Shown in pieces: positions 12,116 through 23,599 of a stretch of DNA of 64,000 nucleotides. Location of the stretch: NCBI RefSeq assembly GCF_029227915.1, contig NC_079878.1:19716001-19780000 (forward strand), written 5' to 3'. The position numbers and the translations under genes were made by a program. Source of the stretch: Hydractinia symbiolongicarpus (taxonomy: Eukaryota; Cnidaria; Hydrozoa; Anthoathecata; Hydractiniidae). The notes beneath the pieces are model-generated. The model was not told the DNA's origin. It did no database searches and saw only the letters and a program-made list of their open reading frames with translations. The stretch's first letter is position 1, and each line of letters begins with the position of its first letter.

Positions 12116-12805
12116 CAACTTTGAATGTTGGTAAACAGAATGTCTATGAGTTAATCTGTAATTTTACTTAGCTATATTTTTAAACTTGTATACTACGGAT
12201 ATAATGTTAAAACAACCAAAAGAAAATGAAATGTTTTTTCTTTGTTTACAATTTCTTTCTTATGTGCATTCACTGAATTCACATTTCAATGCATTATCCA
12301 ATCATCCAACTGACTTTTAAGTTTTTATATTTTTAATTTTTCGCGCTTTTTACTATTGAATAAAATTAACATATATAACTTGTCAATAGAAAACTGTAGC
12401 AACCTGAATACTATATATATTCACAGCCAAAAAAATACGTAAACTTAATAGAATACTCTCCAGACATAATTCAACAACTCAAATTCTATTTTTTCTCACT
12501 TTTATTCTGACATTTACCATCAACTTTTCTTGGACGTCTATATCGAAAAGACGAGGTTTAATAAAATTTAATAAATAAAAAATTAAATCTAAATCTAAAT
12601 CTGCGGATTACATTTGTTTTCGAATTGTGGGAGTTCAGATTATTTCGGTCAAATTTGGAATTTCTTTACGATGTACAATATCATGCATACTACGAAAGAG
12701 CATCATATATAAAATTGTTTTAATCAGAAACGTTTATTTTTTTCTCAGTACCAATATTGTTAAAATTTGCAGAAATATAAGAGTCAGAACATGTGTAGTG
12801 TACGC
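12116..12805. other. No gene seen
   Basis: AT-rich spacer. There is a short TAAATCTAAATCTAAATCT run near 12585-12602 and no convincing ORF. Confidence 0.4.
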
Positions 12806-13035
12806 CGTCGCATTTTGTAATCCTGTCACACTTTGTAATCCTGCCGCACTTTGTAATCTCGTCCAATCGTGATTTGTAACCCATTTTGTCGCATTTTGTA
12901 ATCTCGTCGCACTTTGTAATCCTGTCGCACTTTGTAATCCCGTCCAATCGTAATTTGTAACCCATTTTGTCGCATTTTGTAATCTCAAACCTATTGTATT
13001 TTGTAATTCTTTCATTGCCACTTTGTAATTCCCTA
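12806..13035. repeat. Minisatellite with about 17-bp unit and 81-bp higher-order period
   Basis: The core unit is GTCGCACTTTGTAATCC with variants. A larger block that includes GTCCAATCG(T/A)(G/A)ATTTGTAACCC repeats with an 81-base step (12861 and 12942), giving a higher-order organisation. The open minus-strand frames across it are by-products of the repeat. Confidence 0.85.
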
Positions 13036-13039
13036 CAAT

Positions 13040-16000
13040 TGATACGTATGTTTTTTTGATACACAGAACACACACCAGTTTTTTTTTATTTGGGAAAATA
13101 TCCCTAACCTATTGAAACGCATAAATACTGGATATGCGCGAAAATAAAGGAAAAATTTCTAAGAGTCATATAAGTTTCATGCGTCGCACCAGTATATTTG
13201 AGCAAGTAAACACGTGGATTTGGTCTTCTCAAGTAGATGACCAACAAGGAACAAGTAAGCGATAAGTTAAAACTGTTGAAATCAGAAACTTGTGTAACAT
13301 TGAGCAAAATTATTTGTGTTTCCTAAAATTATTTAATTTTTATTTATGTAAATTATTTGTGTTTCTAAAAAAAGCTCTAAATAATATCGAATAGAAATGT
13401 CGCCGGTTGAAAATAATTTTCACGTGTGTTATAAAGCCACATGGATTTTCATTGACGTGGTCCAATTTCTTCGGCTAACTTCTTCTTAATTTCGGAAAGA
13501 GGCTGTCCTCTACCATCTCAGCTATCTTCCCTGCGCAACTTTTGCTAAATCAATCCTTGCTGTCAGCCATTTTGATTTGAAATGCTTATTTTTATAATTA
13601 AACCTGTTCATAATTCGAGCAAAACCACTAAATTCGAAAAATGCTTTTAAAATCTAAAATGTCGGCTATTTAAAATGCGCGATTAAAGAAAATTGTGATG
13701 GGTTTGGAATTACAAACATGCACTACAGACTACGAGAACATTAGTTAATTTTTTAAATAATGTTAATTAATTGGAACAAGGTTTTACTGAACACACTGAA
13801 TTTTAAAAGCTCTTTCAGATTACAGATATAACCCTCCTCCCCTCCCAAAAAAAGGAAAGTAAGCCACTCCATTTCCTAATTTTATATTCACCCTAATAAT
13901 ACCTCCTGTCATGGGGATTAAAAGAAAACTGCCCCCCGCCACCCCCTCCCCCCTAAACATATGCCCACCAAAGAGATCTTGGATAAATACAAATAAATAA
14001 GTCCATGGATTTGTGGTTTTACGGTATTTTAAGTGAAAAATTCTCTGTCGATTTGTCACGTGAAATGTCATAAGGTTTTGCTATATAGAGATTACATAAG
14101 GTTGATCCTGATGTCCGGCGTGCTACCCTTTGTAATGAATGTTTCCTTTTAGGCAAAATACGAACATTTTGCAGATTTCTAAAGACCAATTCACCCTACT
14201 TGATATATTGGGGTTAAGGTTCTTTTTCAAACTAAGAGACCTTGCCAGTTGTGGCCGATTTCGTCAAAAGGTTGAACCTCCTTTAAGACATTTCATGATT
14301 TGTCATGCTTATTTATATCATAAAACGTCAATCTGCATGATTTAACACATTTTTGAGTGTGGGTGTGATTAATGATAGATTTTTTTAAAAAGTACCCAGC
14401 ATCAACAAACGACAAAAAGTAGTCGAAAATTAACTAGAAGTTGAAGAAGATAGCAAAGTAATTCAACAGTGTTGTCCTCCCTTTAAAATCGTCATTTTTA
14501 CACAGACGAACAAGAATGTAAGACAGGCACATTCCCATGACTCTTCTACAAGCTGACGTTTACATAATTTCGTTGCAGCATCGAAGCACGAACATTTTAC
14601 GATTTGCATGTCGCATAGGTTTGATTTCGTGTGTACAAAACAGACGAGTTTTTTTGCCAACAACCTGTGAATTTGACCTAAATTCTGCAAAAATATAAAT
14701 CTTATGTAAAAGCCAAGGCTATCTGAAGTACACATCATATCTAAAAAAGTACTGTCTTTCTCGTTACTATATTAAAAGATATTGTGAAGATATATCGAAA
14801 GATATATCGAAAGATATATTGAAAGATCATTTAATGGCGTAATCAACCTGTCCATAAGTTTATTGTTTTATAGGAATCACCATGGAAAGCATTATAGGTA
14901 AAGATATTCTATGAACTTGACAAAAGGTCTGACACAATGTTGACCTTGTTATTAAATTACGATAGGCACATTCATATAATTGGACAATTATAAATAGCGT
15001 CATTCTCATCGACAGCAAGCAATGACAATCGATGCAGGTCATAATAATTTACATAACTAACTTATTTGCATTTCTCGATAATAGCTTCTAGGTGAAAAAA
15101 TATATTGGAATGTGTTGCCATGTATAGACGACCTTACTTTGATACAAGAATAAGTATTTTTAAGAAATTAATAATGATTGGTCGTTTCACTAACGGAAAG
15201 TGTCAGTAGCCCAAATTCGTAGAGCATGTAAGTGATTTTTTTGCTTGCTAAACAACTGCTCCCATGGTTCTTATAGCTTGGCACCTCAGCGTGCTTGGTT
15301 TTTGCAACTCAGCATAGAAAGATACGTGGGAAGTTATAGGCGTGAACGCCTTTTGAAAGTTAGTAAACAAGCAAACACAAAAATACGATGTTTGAACAAT
15401 TTGAAACATCTTGAAATGTCTCATATGCTGTAGTGAGTGGAAACTCAAGTCAAACTTAAAGAGGGATTGCATACTTCCTGGTTAAAAACGGGTCTAAATA
15501 AGGAAGTCAAGCATTGTTATATAACCTGTCTGATTATACGAATCTTTTTGATTTCTTTTATTTACTTTTTTACTCTACGAGCATGCTGTGAATCTTACTT
15601 ATAAGTTGATGTACTTATTTATCAAAGTAATTGTTAACAGATTATTTTTGTGAATTTAATAAAAGTTTCTATTTTAACATTTCCCATAGCAAAGCATATT
15701 TCCCCCGACAATGATTTTATCCACTATAGTACGGTTTTTTACTAAGTTTTATATTTTTATTACACTTATATATTTATCTCTTGTACCTTTGAGATTTATT
15801 ATTCTTAATTAAGCTTGTAAAAACCTTATATTTACGTGACTTGCCAAGGTCTTGTATCTTATGCAACCCAAAAAATTTTTAATCTTTATTAATAGCTATT
15901 TAGCCCTGTGTGAGTCCTGCTTTTTTACATACTAAATCAAAACAAATACGTCACGCGGAAAGTGGTCTATTATCTTGAATTGTAATCTTTAATTCATTCT

Positions 16001-17740
16001 AATGATAATTGTTGATGCAAGTTAAAACATAAAGTTTGTCATTAATTATTTTAAAGATACTCTGCAGTCTTGTGTTGTTAAAAAAGTTCGGTAACATTTC
16101 ACTTTGACGAACGAATTTTATAGCTACAGAAAGGAAGCTTTTGCTAAACGAAACTAAGTAGACTTGGTTTACAACAAATACATAACAACAATCTTCATCC
16201 CGTTAATCGATGAATAATAATGTGGTTAGAAGAATAAAGCATAGAAAGGAATTTTTAATTTACAACACTCGCATGATCAGCATATTCCATTATAGGTACT
16301 ATAATGGAATGAAATAAAATGTTTCTCTTACTGGGTATTATTTTACAGGACCGGAGAATTGGTTTTAAAAGTGAAGGGGCCAATATAATGACTAAAAGGA
16401 GCCACACCATGGTTGGGGCTGCTCTAATAAATAGACTTTAAACCCTCCAGATTGGCTATAAAGATTCTACTTTGCTGTGTTAGAATGGAGCAGATGATGT
16501 TTTTGAAGCATGCACCCCTCCCCACTCTGGTTACGTCGGCGTATATTTTCTTTTCGTAAATAGTCGCTCCACACAGACCAGTGTCTCCACACTTTATTGT
16601 TCCCTCTACACATATTCATTGGCTCCACGCTTTAGCAGAGGCTCCACGCGTTTATGTGTGCTCCAAAATTAAAACAGTTGGTCCACACCTCTCGCATCTA
16701 TTTTAATTCGAACAGTACTCCACTTAAATCGTCGCTGCCAACACAATTCAAAGATAATGTTTGGGTAACCGGTTTTATTGTGGCGGCAAATTTCCTAACA
16801 GATATGGCTCCCTTGAGGGGAGTAATAGACAAGGCATTGACAACAACAAATTTGAAATTTAACGGATATAAAAACAATTAACCTCGACCACAAGGCATTT
16901 GTTTCTTTATTTCTTTCTCCTCTTCCTGAAATTAACAAGAGCAAAATTAAGTCTGAGGTTGAAAAACAATTGATCAATACTGCCGGTGTTTCCATTGGTG
17001 CATCTCTGCTTAAAACATCGTCTAATTAGACCCACCCCCAACATAATCTGGAATAATTATTTCTTCTTCCGTCAATTATAAAATAAAAATAAAATAAAAT
17101 AAAATTCAGAATCTGACAGAATATAAAAAAATATGTTTAATAAATAAAAAATATATTTCTTGGTAACGAAATAAACATGTAAGCCCTATTTCTTTACATA
17201 CCTGATAAGGTAGCACGTCAAACATCAACAAATCAACAATATACTAGCAGCACTTCCTGCAATAGATATTTCCAAACTGTGATATGTAGCACCAAAAATT
17301 GTTGGCTATTGAAGATGTATAATATCTTTTCTTTGTAGTTTGTGTGAGCATGTATACTAAAGTAGTTCGACGGATGTTCGAGTTGTTAATTTTCAATATG
17401 TTGGAATTATACTGTACAATAACTTCGACTTATATGTCTATATATCATAAGATTTTCTGATTTTAATAATCTTTCTAATAATCCTTGAAGGTTGTGGTAT
17501 TTATGAGTTTGATAGTAGCTATTGCCATCCGTTCTGTCATCTCTAAGCATGTTTTATTTTCAGGCTTTGAACATAGTCCCAAGAAAAAGAATAGTCTGGT
17601 GAATCCTGGAACTATAAGCAGATTTTATGATGTGTTCTCTGATTTTTTAGTGCCCAGTTCAATTTAAGGTGCATAAAATGTAAACAGCACGAAAATGGAA
17701 TCATTTTAATAGCGTGTAGCAGTGTTTAAAATGCTTTAAA
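13040..17740. other. Intergenic; no supported gene
   Basis: Contains a 12-bp tandem repeat (GATATATCGAAA, three and a half copies, about 14785-14828). There is a 12-bp perfect inverted repeat ATTCCATTATAG / CTATAATGGAAT around a 3-base loop (16284-16310), and repeated GGCTCCAC/GCTCCAC motifs at 16565-16690. ORFs at 15245-15433 and 16654-16881 lack recognisable domains or splice context, so I do not call them genes. Confidence 0.4.
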
Positions 17741-19612
17741 ATGCCTAATGCTAATTGCTCCATTTTTGGTTGTAATGAATCTAGAGGAACACCTGGTGTC
17801 TCTATGTTAGGAATACCTAAAAAAAAAACGATGAATCTAACGTTGCTCGACGAGAGAAACTGGTAAACTGAGAAACTGGCAAGTATAATAACAAGAGATC
17901 GTGTAATTGACAAGTCCTTAAGATTACCGATCGAAAAACGTTGCTTACCTGTATGCAAACTTCATTTCCCACAAGAAGCAATCTTTAAGCGTAAATTCAA
18001 GTAGCACATTTTTCTCATTACCCCTTATATTTGACTAATTTGGTGGTAGCTTTACATGTTAGTCATTATGTAAATATTTTATTACAGATGACACAAGAAC
18101 TGCCTTAGTACCTGGATCCGTTCCAACAATATGTTTGCTAGAGATTAGTTTCCAGCTTTAAGGTAGTAGGCTTCTACAGATTAAGACCTTTTAAGTCACA
18201 ACAATGTTTGCACCCCAGTCATGGTTAAAAAACCCTTAAGTATCTTTAACAAGAATAAAGACCTTGCAGCTAGCTAAGGATTGGGTAATAAGCGAAAATG
18301 ACAATGGTGTGGCCATATTACAAAAGGATAGTTGTTACATAATATCAAACATTGAGATACATGTAACAAAAAAATTATCATTTACAATAAGAACTATTAC
18401 TTGGTGTTTGCCAGAACATCACAACATCTACGAAGGATATAATCGTTTCATGAATAACATAACTCTGTCCCAACTTATTTCAGTCATACACAGTATCAAT
18501 TGTGTAATGGCATTATTGATCCATCTCTACACGACAGTACTTTTCTGATAAAACTTTCTGTACCCAAGACATACATACCGAACCCACCTACACATCCTTT
18601 ATATCAGGGTTTATACCACAGGTCGTGTGATTGTTTTCTTTTATTGTTAGTTAAAAAAATTTGTTCTAATTGTGTCAAAGCCTCGTCAAAGGCAACAAAA
18701 GTAAAAGAACATCAACAATACCAGCCAAACTTAAGGCTCTCATAACCAAAACATCAAGAAATTAATTGACATTGCAGAACTACGGATAAAAAATAAGCAA
18801 TTGAAAAACGAATTTCAAAAATTGCAGAAAGAAACTGCAACCACAGCTGTGCCGATTCCTTCGGACTTAAATAATGACTTTATGTCAATAATGTCAACAG
18901 CCGATCACAGTAAAATGCAACCATTGATTTAAATTTTTACGGAGAAGCAATAGAGATACATATTAACTTCAAAGCGAGGAATACGTTAATATCCAATTGT
19001 TAATTAGATATTGTCTCTCACTTGCAGCAAAATCTCCAGCAGCATAGGATGACATGTGATACAATGAGCAGACAGGGACAGGTTTCGTGGTACTTTCTAG
19101 TCGAAGATATGTCCTTACGAAGTATTGTAAATCCATTCAAATTTCTCAAACTATCCAACGATTATATTAATTTTACGGTGTATTCTGTCATGAGCGTAAG
19201 ATTGGCCGCACAAGTGTATTAAGCTCTACTGTCAATGATGTACTGAAATATTTTGGACCACTAGAAGCTACTGAAACAACAAAGTTTTGCATGGTGAAGA
19301 AAAAATTCTTCGACATTGTGAACATCCGTAATACAAACACATATAAGTCTGGCCACAAAGAATTTTTAACTCCTTTCACATGTGTCGATGACCAACGCTT
19401 CACAGGGCTAACTGATGTCTTTTTGAAGTATTTTGAAGATTGGCTTCAATCAATCAAAGTTCGTCCTGATACATTCACAAAACATGCAAAAAAAAATGTT
19501 TATCCTACAAAACGTATGAAGGAATTAAAATTTCAACTCATTCCACCATGGAACTGGTGCAGTATCTGATTCGTCAGGGAGTTTCATATGTACTCACTAA
19601 AAGATCCATTAC
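17741..19612 (+). pseudogene. Decayed THAP/P-element-like transposase
   Basis: Starts at 17741 with MPNANCSIFGC, the first C-X4-C of a THAP DNA-binding zinc finger. The second pair (CLPVCKLHF, the C-X2-H part) is in another frame near 17940-17975. Further blocks in shifting frames follow. A coiled coil (RIKNKQLKNEFQKLQKE) is followed by DLNNDFMSIMSTADHSKM at about 18780-18920. A block near 19020-19080 recalls AAKSPAAYDD-type sequence, and the long piece at 19291-19569 holds DIVNIRNTNTYKSGHKEFL. Finally STMELVQYLIRQGVSYVLTK sits near 19535-19600. This order fits THAP9/P-element-family transposases. Multiple stops and frameshifts make it a relic; no termini were identified. Confidence 0.65.
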
Positions 19613-20384
19613 AGGTAAGTCAGCTTTGTTTATAGGCATCCATTATATGACTGAGTATTTATTATTGAAATTTTATAATATTTAAACATGACAGTATATT
19701 ATAAGCTTTGAAACATAAAACCAGCATGTATATATGTCAGTCACAAAAAGGATTTAAGTTACATACAAGATACAATTCAATCTGTCACCACGGCTACGTG
19801 GAGAGTGATGCTCTGCCTTAAAATTCATGTTTCTAAATATTTTGAATTTGATTTGAGGAACACCGATATGGCAATGTTAAGCATTTTGTTCTTTCTTTTT
19901 TCTGGTTGTTTTACGAAAATATTTTATAAGGCTAAGGTTCATTTGTTCGTGTTGATATTCATGTAACATTATCTTTCTAATAATGTTTGTAATCTCTCTA
20001 AGAAGGTTTGCAAGGAGAACATAAATTCTCCTAGAATAACTTATGTTCGTCTGTGTATTTTGCATTGCCGTGCTGCCTTCCTACCTCTCTCGTGGATCTC
20101 GCGATTTTTGGATGGCGCTCTTTCTCACTCTTAAAAGTCTGGGAATAATTTATGAAGTAAGATCTCAAATCTGCTGTGATTATTGACAAGTGAAATTTGA
20201 CAAGTTCTAACAGCGTGAATCTAATATAGAAACATTCAATGATATTACTTGTGGTTGCGAAATTCGAAATAACCTAACTTGTCAATAAAAATAAGTACAA
20301 GTTTTTTAAATGTATATTTTTTAAACTTGGTAAAATTGAAAATTAAAAATTAAATTTAAAAGTAAAAAAAAATTAAAATTAAAC

Positions 20385-21974
20385 TTCGTAAAATTAATTG
20401 CGATTTACAGTTCTTACTTGCTTGTAAAAAGGAACAGTTAATTACGACGTTTGCTCGACCAAAGCTGAGTATATACGCGACGAAGAAAGTGAAATTAAAA
20501 ATCGCAAATATCATTTTCAAAACTGAGATACAAAATAAACACCGAGAAAGAAATGGTTTAAAGAAAAAACTACGTAAATCAATCGGACCGCCAAGGTTCA
20601 CAAGATACCACCTAATTCTACAGTAGCTGACGATTTACCATTACGACCCATCATATCGAATATCGGATCTGCTACTTATAACACATCAAAGCAGCTTGCG
20701 AAATTGTTAACACCACTGACAAAGTCAACATATACTACTAAAAGCTCTTTAGATTTTATATCATCATTGAAAGGAGAGAAGATACAGTAAAATTTTGGAA
20801 GCGATATGTAGATGACACTATATGTTTTGTTAAGGAAAACCGAATAAACAATGTGCTGGTCACACTTAATAGTTCCCATTCGAATATCCAGTTCACATAT
20901 GAAGTTGAAAACGACAATTACATAGCCTTTCTTGATGCTTGATGTAAAGTGAAACGTATGAATGATGGTTCATTTAACACATCCATTTATCGAAAAGACA
21001 CGAACACTGACATATAAATGCACTAGAATTCATCTGCATCACGCCCATGGAAAGTTGAAACAGTTAAATCGTTGGTGTTGAGAGCGTTTAATATATGCTC
21101 TTCATCACGAGATCTGAAATACGAACTAAATCAATTAAAAAATGTGTTTATAAAAAACTTATCCAGAAGCAGTTGTATCTAATGTTATTAATAACACACG
21201 GCGAAATTTCAACATTCAAAATGCCGACACTGGGTCTAATGAAGACACCAATGAACCTCCAATAACACCTTTCATGGTTCTACCATATAAAAGAGATCAT
21301 AGTAACTGCTTAGTAAAGCGTCTAAATAAAACATTCAAACAGTTTCTACCTGTCAATGTCAAGCTACGCATTGCTGATCAATGTCGAAAGTTATCTTGCT
21401 ATTTTCTGTGAAAGATAAAACCAAGGATGAACACAAACATGGTGTTGTGTATAAATACACTTGTCCGGTGGTGAAACAGCGAGAAGGCTAAATGAAAGAA
21501 TGATAGATCACTAAAAGCGCAATAAGAACTCTCACATCCTAAAACATTCAGCCACTGAGAATCACCCACTTGCTGAAAAAAGAACTTCAGTATTTTAATA
21601 GATAATGCTCACCACTTTAAAAAGAGGAAAATAGCTGAGGCCATGTATATTCGTGATAACAGTCCCACGCTTAATGTACAGGAATTGTCTGTTCCATTAA
21701 AATTGTTTTAGGATAAATATTATTTATAGTCAACAAGGGGAGGAGTGCATTTGTGCTGCGCGCGGTGGACGTTACCCTTACCAACGGTATATAATTTAAA
21801 TACCCTTGGGTTTGCCGTTATGTGTTATATGTTTTGTTAAGTATTGTTTTATACGTCCTCTGTGTATTATGTAGTTGATGAAAATTATTTTTAAATTATA
21901 ATTGTAACAATTTACGTTGATAATGTCTTGTAGTAACAAGACGAAGTATCCGTTGAAATAAAATAAAATAAAAA
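20385..21974 (+). mobile_element. Degraded Penelope-like retroelement
   Basis: At 20399-20600 an N-terminal piece contains FLLACKKEQL and FARPKLSIYA. From about 20596 a frame reads DDLPLRPIISNIGSATYNTS, the start of the reverse-transcriptase domain, then the palm core is missing. FWKRYVDDTICFV (RT catalytic YVDD) appears near 20790-20830. The C-terminal region contains GVVYKYTCP and, one frame away, ETARRLNERMIDH, the two halves of a GIY-YIG endonuclease start with the YIG segment lost. RKIAEAMYIRDN and LNVQELSVPLKLF close the coding part near 21712. A tail of repeated AAATA units ends near 21974. Domain order RT then GIY-YIG is the Penelope signature. Several stops and at least one large deletion make it dead. 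Confidence 0.75.
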
Positions 21975-23590
21975 CAATGTCATCATCAATCAAACTTCTC
22001 GTACTTATTTTTATTGTGAATTTATATGCCCGAATTAATATATTTAACCAATCTTGTGTCATTATATTTTGGTCATGGTTGCAGAGCAATTCTACGATAG
22101 AGGATAGAACAGACCTGGAGATGTGGCTGTGATCCACCCAATAAAAACTGACAGAAAAAAGTGTGGTTGTGATTAGACCAAGATATGTTAAACTAGATCA
22201 ACCAACGCGGAAGAATATTTTTTTTTGACAGATGTAGTGCTGTCTCCTGATATTTAATTTTAAATTTAAACTAGTTGTAAATTCGTGGAAATAACCACGC
22301 TTCCGCCTGTCAGCATGATGTATTACTCTGTGGGGCCGCGAATAAATTTGTGCTCAAAGTTCTAAAAATTAAATCGCTGTAAATATAGTAAGAATAATTT
22401 CCCTTCTTTGCTTTTCTTCTCGTCTCAGTTAATGTTTTTTATGTAGACTTGAGTTGAAATAAGTCGAAGGACTTGTGTGTAAAACACCGCAAAAATAATA
22501 CAAAATACACATCAAGGGTTTGTTGCTAGCGCTTACTTGACTTCTATAAGGTAAAAGCCCCTGAAGGTCGGACTCGTAAAAATACATCCGCATAAAAGTC
22601 AACCTAAGATAGGACAGGGGCGAGTTGGGCGAAAACAATATAATGTGGAGAAAAACAACAAATTTTGCACTTTTAAGAGAATCATGTTAATGTGTACATT
22701 GTTCTTGATGTTGCTGTTGTTGGTTGTTGTTAATATCATAAAAAAATGTTTTGCGATGTTTATCGCAAATAGCTCTGGGTACTAAAATGCTTATTCTGCA
22801 AACCTTTTAATAAGCGCTTTGTGGCCAAATAATTTTAGTCCAAGTTCAGTCCAAATGAGCGCCCAGAGTAAATATTTCAAATGCTTAAATTGTTTTAAGC
22901 CAAAAGCATGGAAGACGGAAAGAAGCAATTATGTAGATAAAACCTCTTTGAAATGTTTTCTATAAGTAATTTATTGCAACGTGTATGCCGTTTTCACTTG
23001 CTGAAAAACGAATGCGTTTATAATAGATTTACGATTTTAAATAACTTGTACGAAACTTAAGTGCACTGCAGCTACACTCTCATTGTAAAAAGAAACCCTG
23101 GAGAATAGTCATTACCAAAAAGTGAAAAAGCCCTGGGGCGAGGTTGCCTGTGGACTTGAAAATTGCTATAATTTTCGTTTGCGAACAAAGGGACTTCTTC
23201 CCGCTCCGCAACCCTTTATATATTGGTTTTATTGAAATTAACAGAATGATTAATGAGGTATTGTCTTATATATCAATTCCCTTGCGTGAAAAAAATTGTA
23301 AGTCCACGGCACGCAAAATACGGGTTACTTTCTTATGACGTGGCCGTACGCTAAAATTTAATAAAAAATAAGTAAGCCGCCAAATGAGAAAACAGGGGGT
23401 TCATTTGTCATTTATGCTACAGCGCCGTTCTTGGTCGTTACGGTTAAAATAATTTAATTTTACCCCCGGTTTAACATGTGAGCGTCGTATCTCACGGAAA
23501 CAAGTTGTCTGTTTTTCAAATAAATCCTGGAAAAAATTATTTTAAACGAAGCATGCCAATGTTTACTCATCATAAGGTTGTGCTTTTTGT
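21975..23590. other. No supported gene
   Basis: AT-rich. Holds a short hairpin-type repeat (GTGGAAATAACCAC near 22287) related to those at 1.34 and 2.83 kb. A fold-back motif ending GCCCTGGGGCGAGGTTGC near 23145 resembles the small element at 26.9 kb. Confidence 0.35.
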
Positions 23591-23599
23591 CTACAGAAA

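Noticed and set aside
12720-13075. Minus-strand ORFs of 113-117 codons
   Set aside because: They translate the minisatellite in two frames and show only repeat-derived sequence.
13820-14071. Minus-strand ORF of 83 codons rich in Gly
   Set aside because: Produced by a C-rich low-complexity stretch; no splice context or domain.
17485-17667. Small ORF with a hydrophobic start
   Set aside because: Needs a non-ATG start for full length and has no supporting splice sites or homology I can recognise.
21796-22137. Minus-strand ORF of 113 codons
   Set aside because: Falls in the 3' untranslated end of the Penelope-like element; no recognisable protein.
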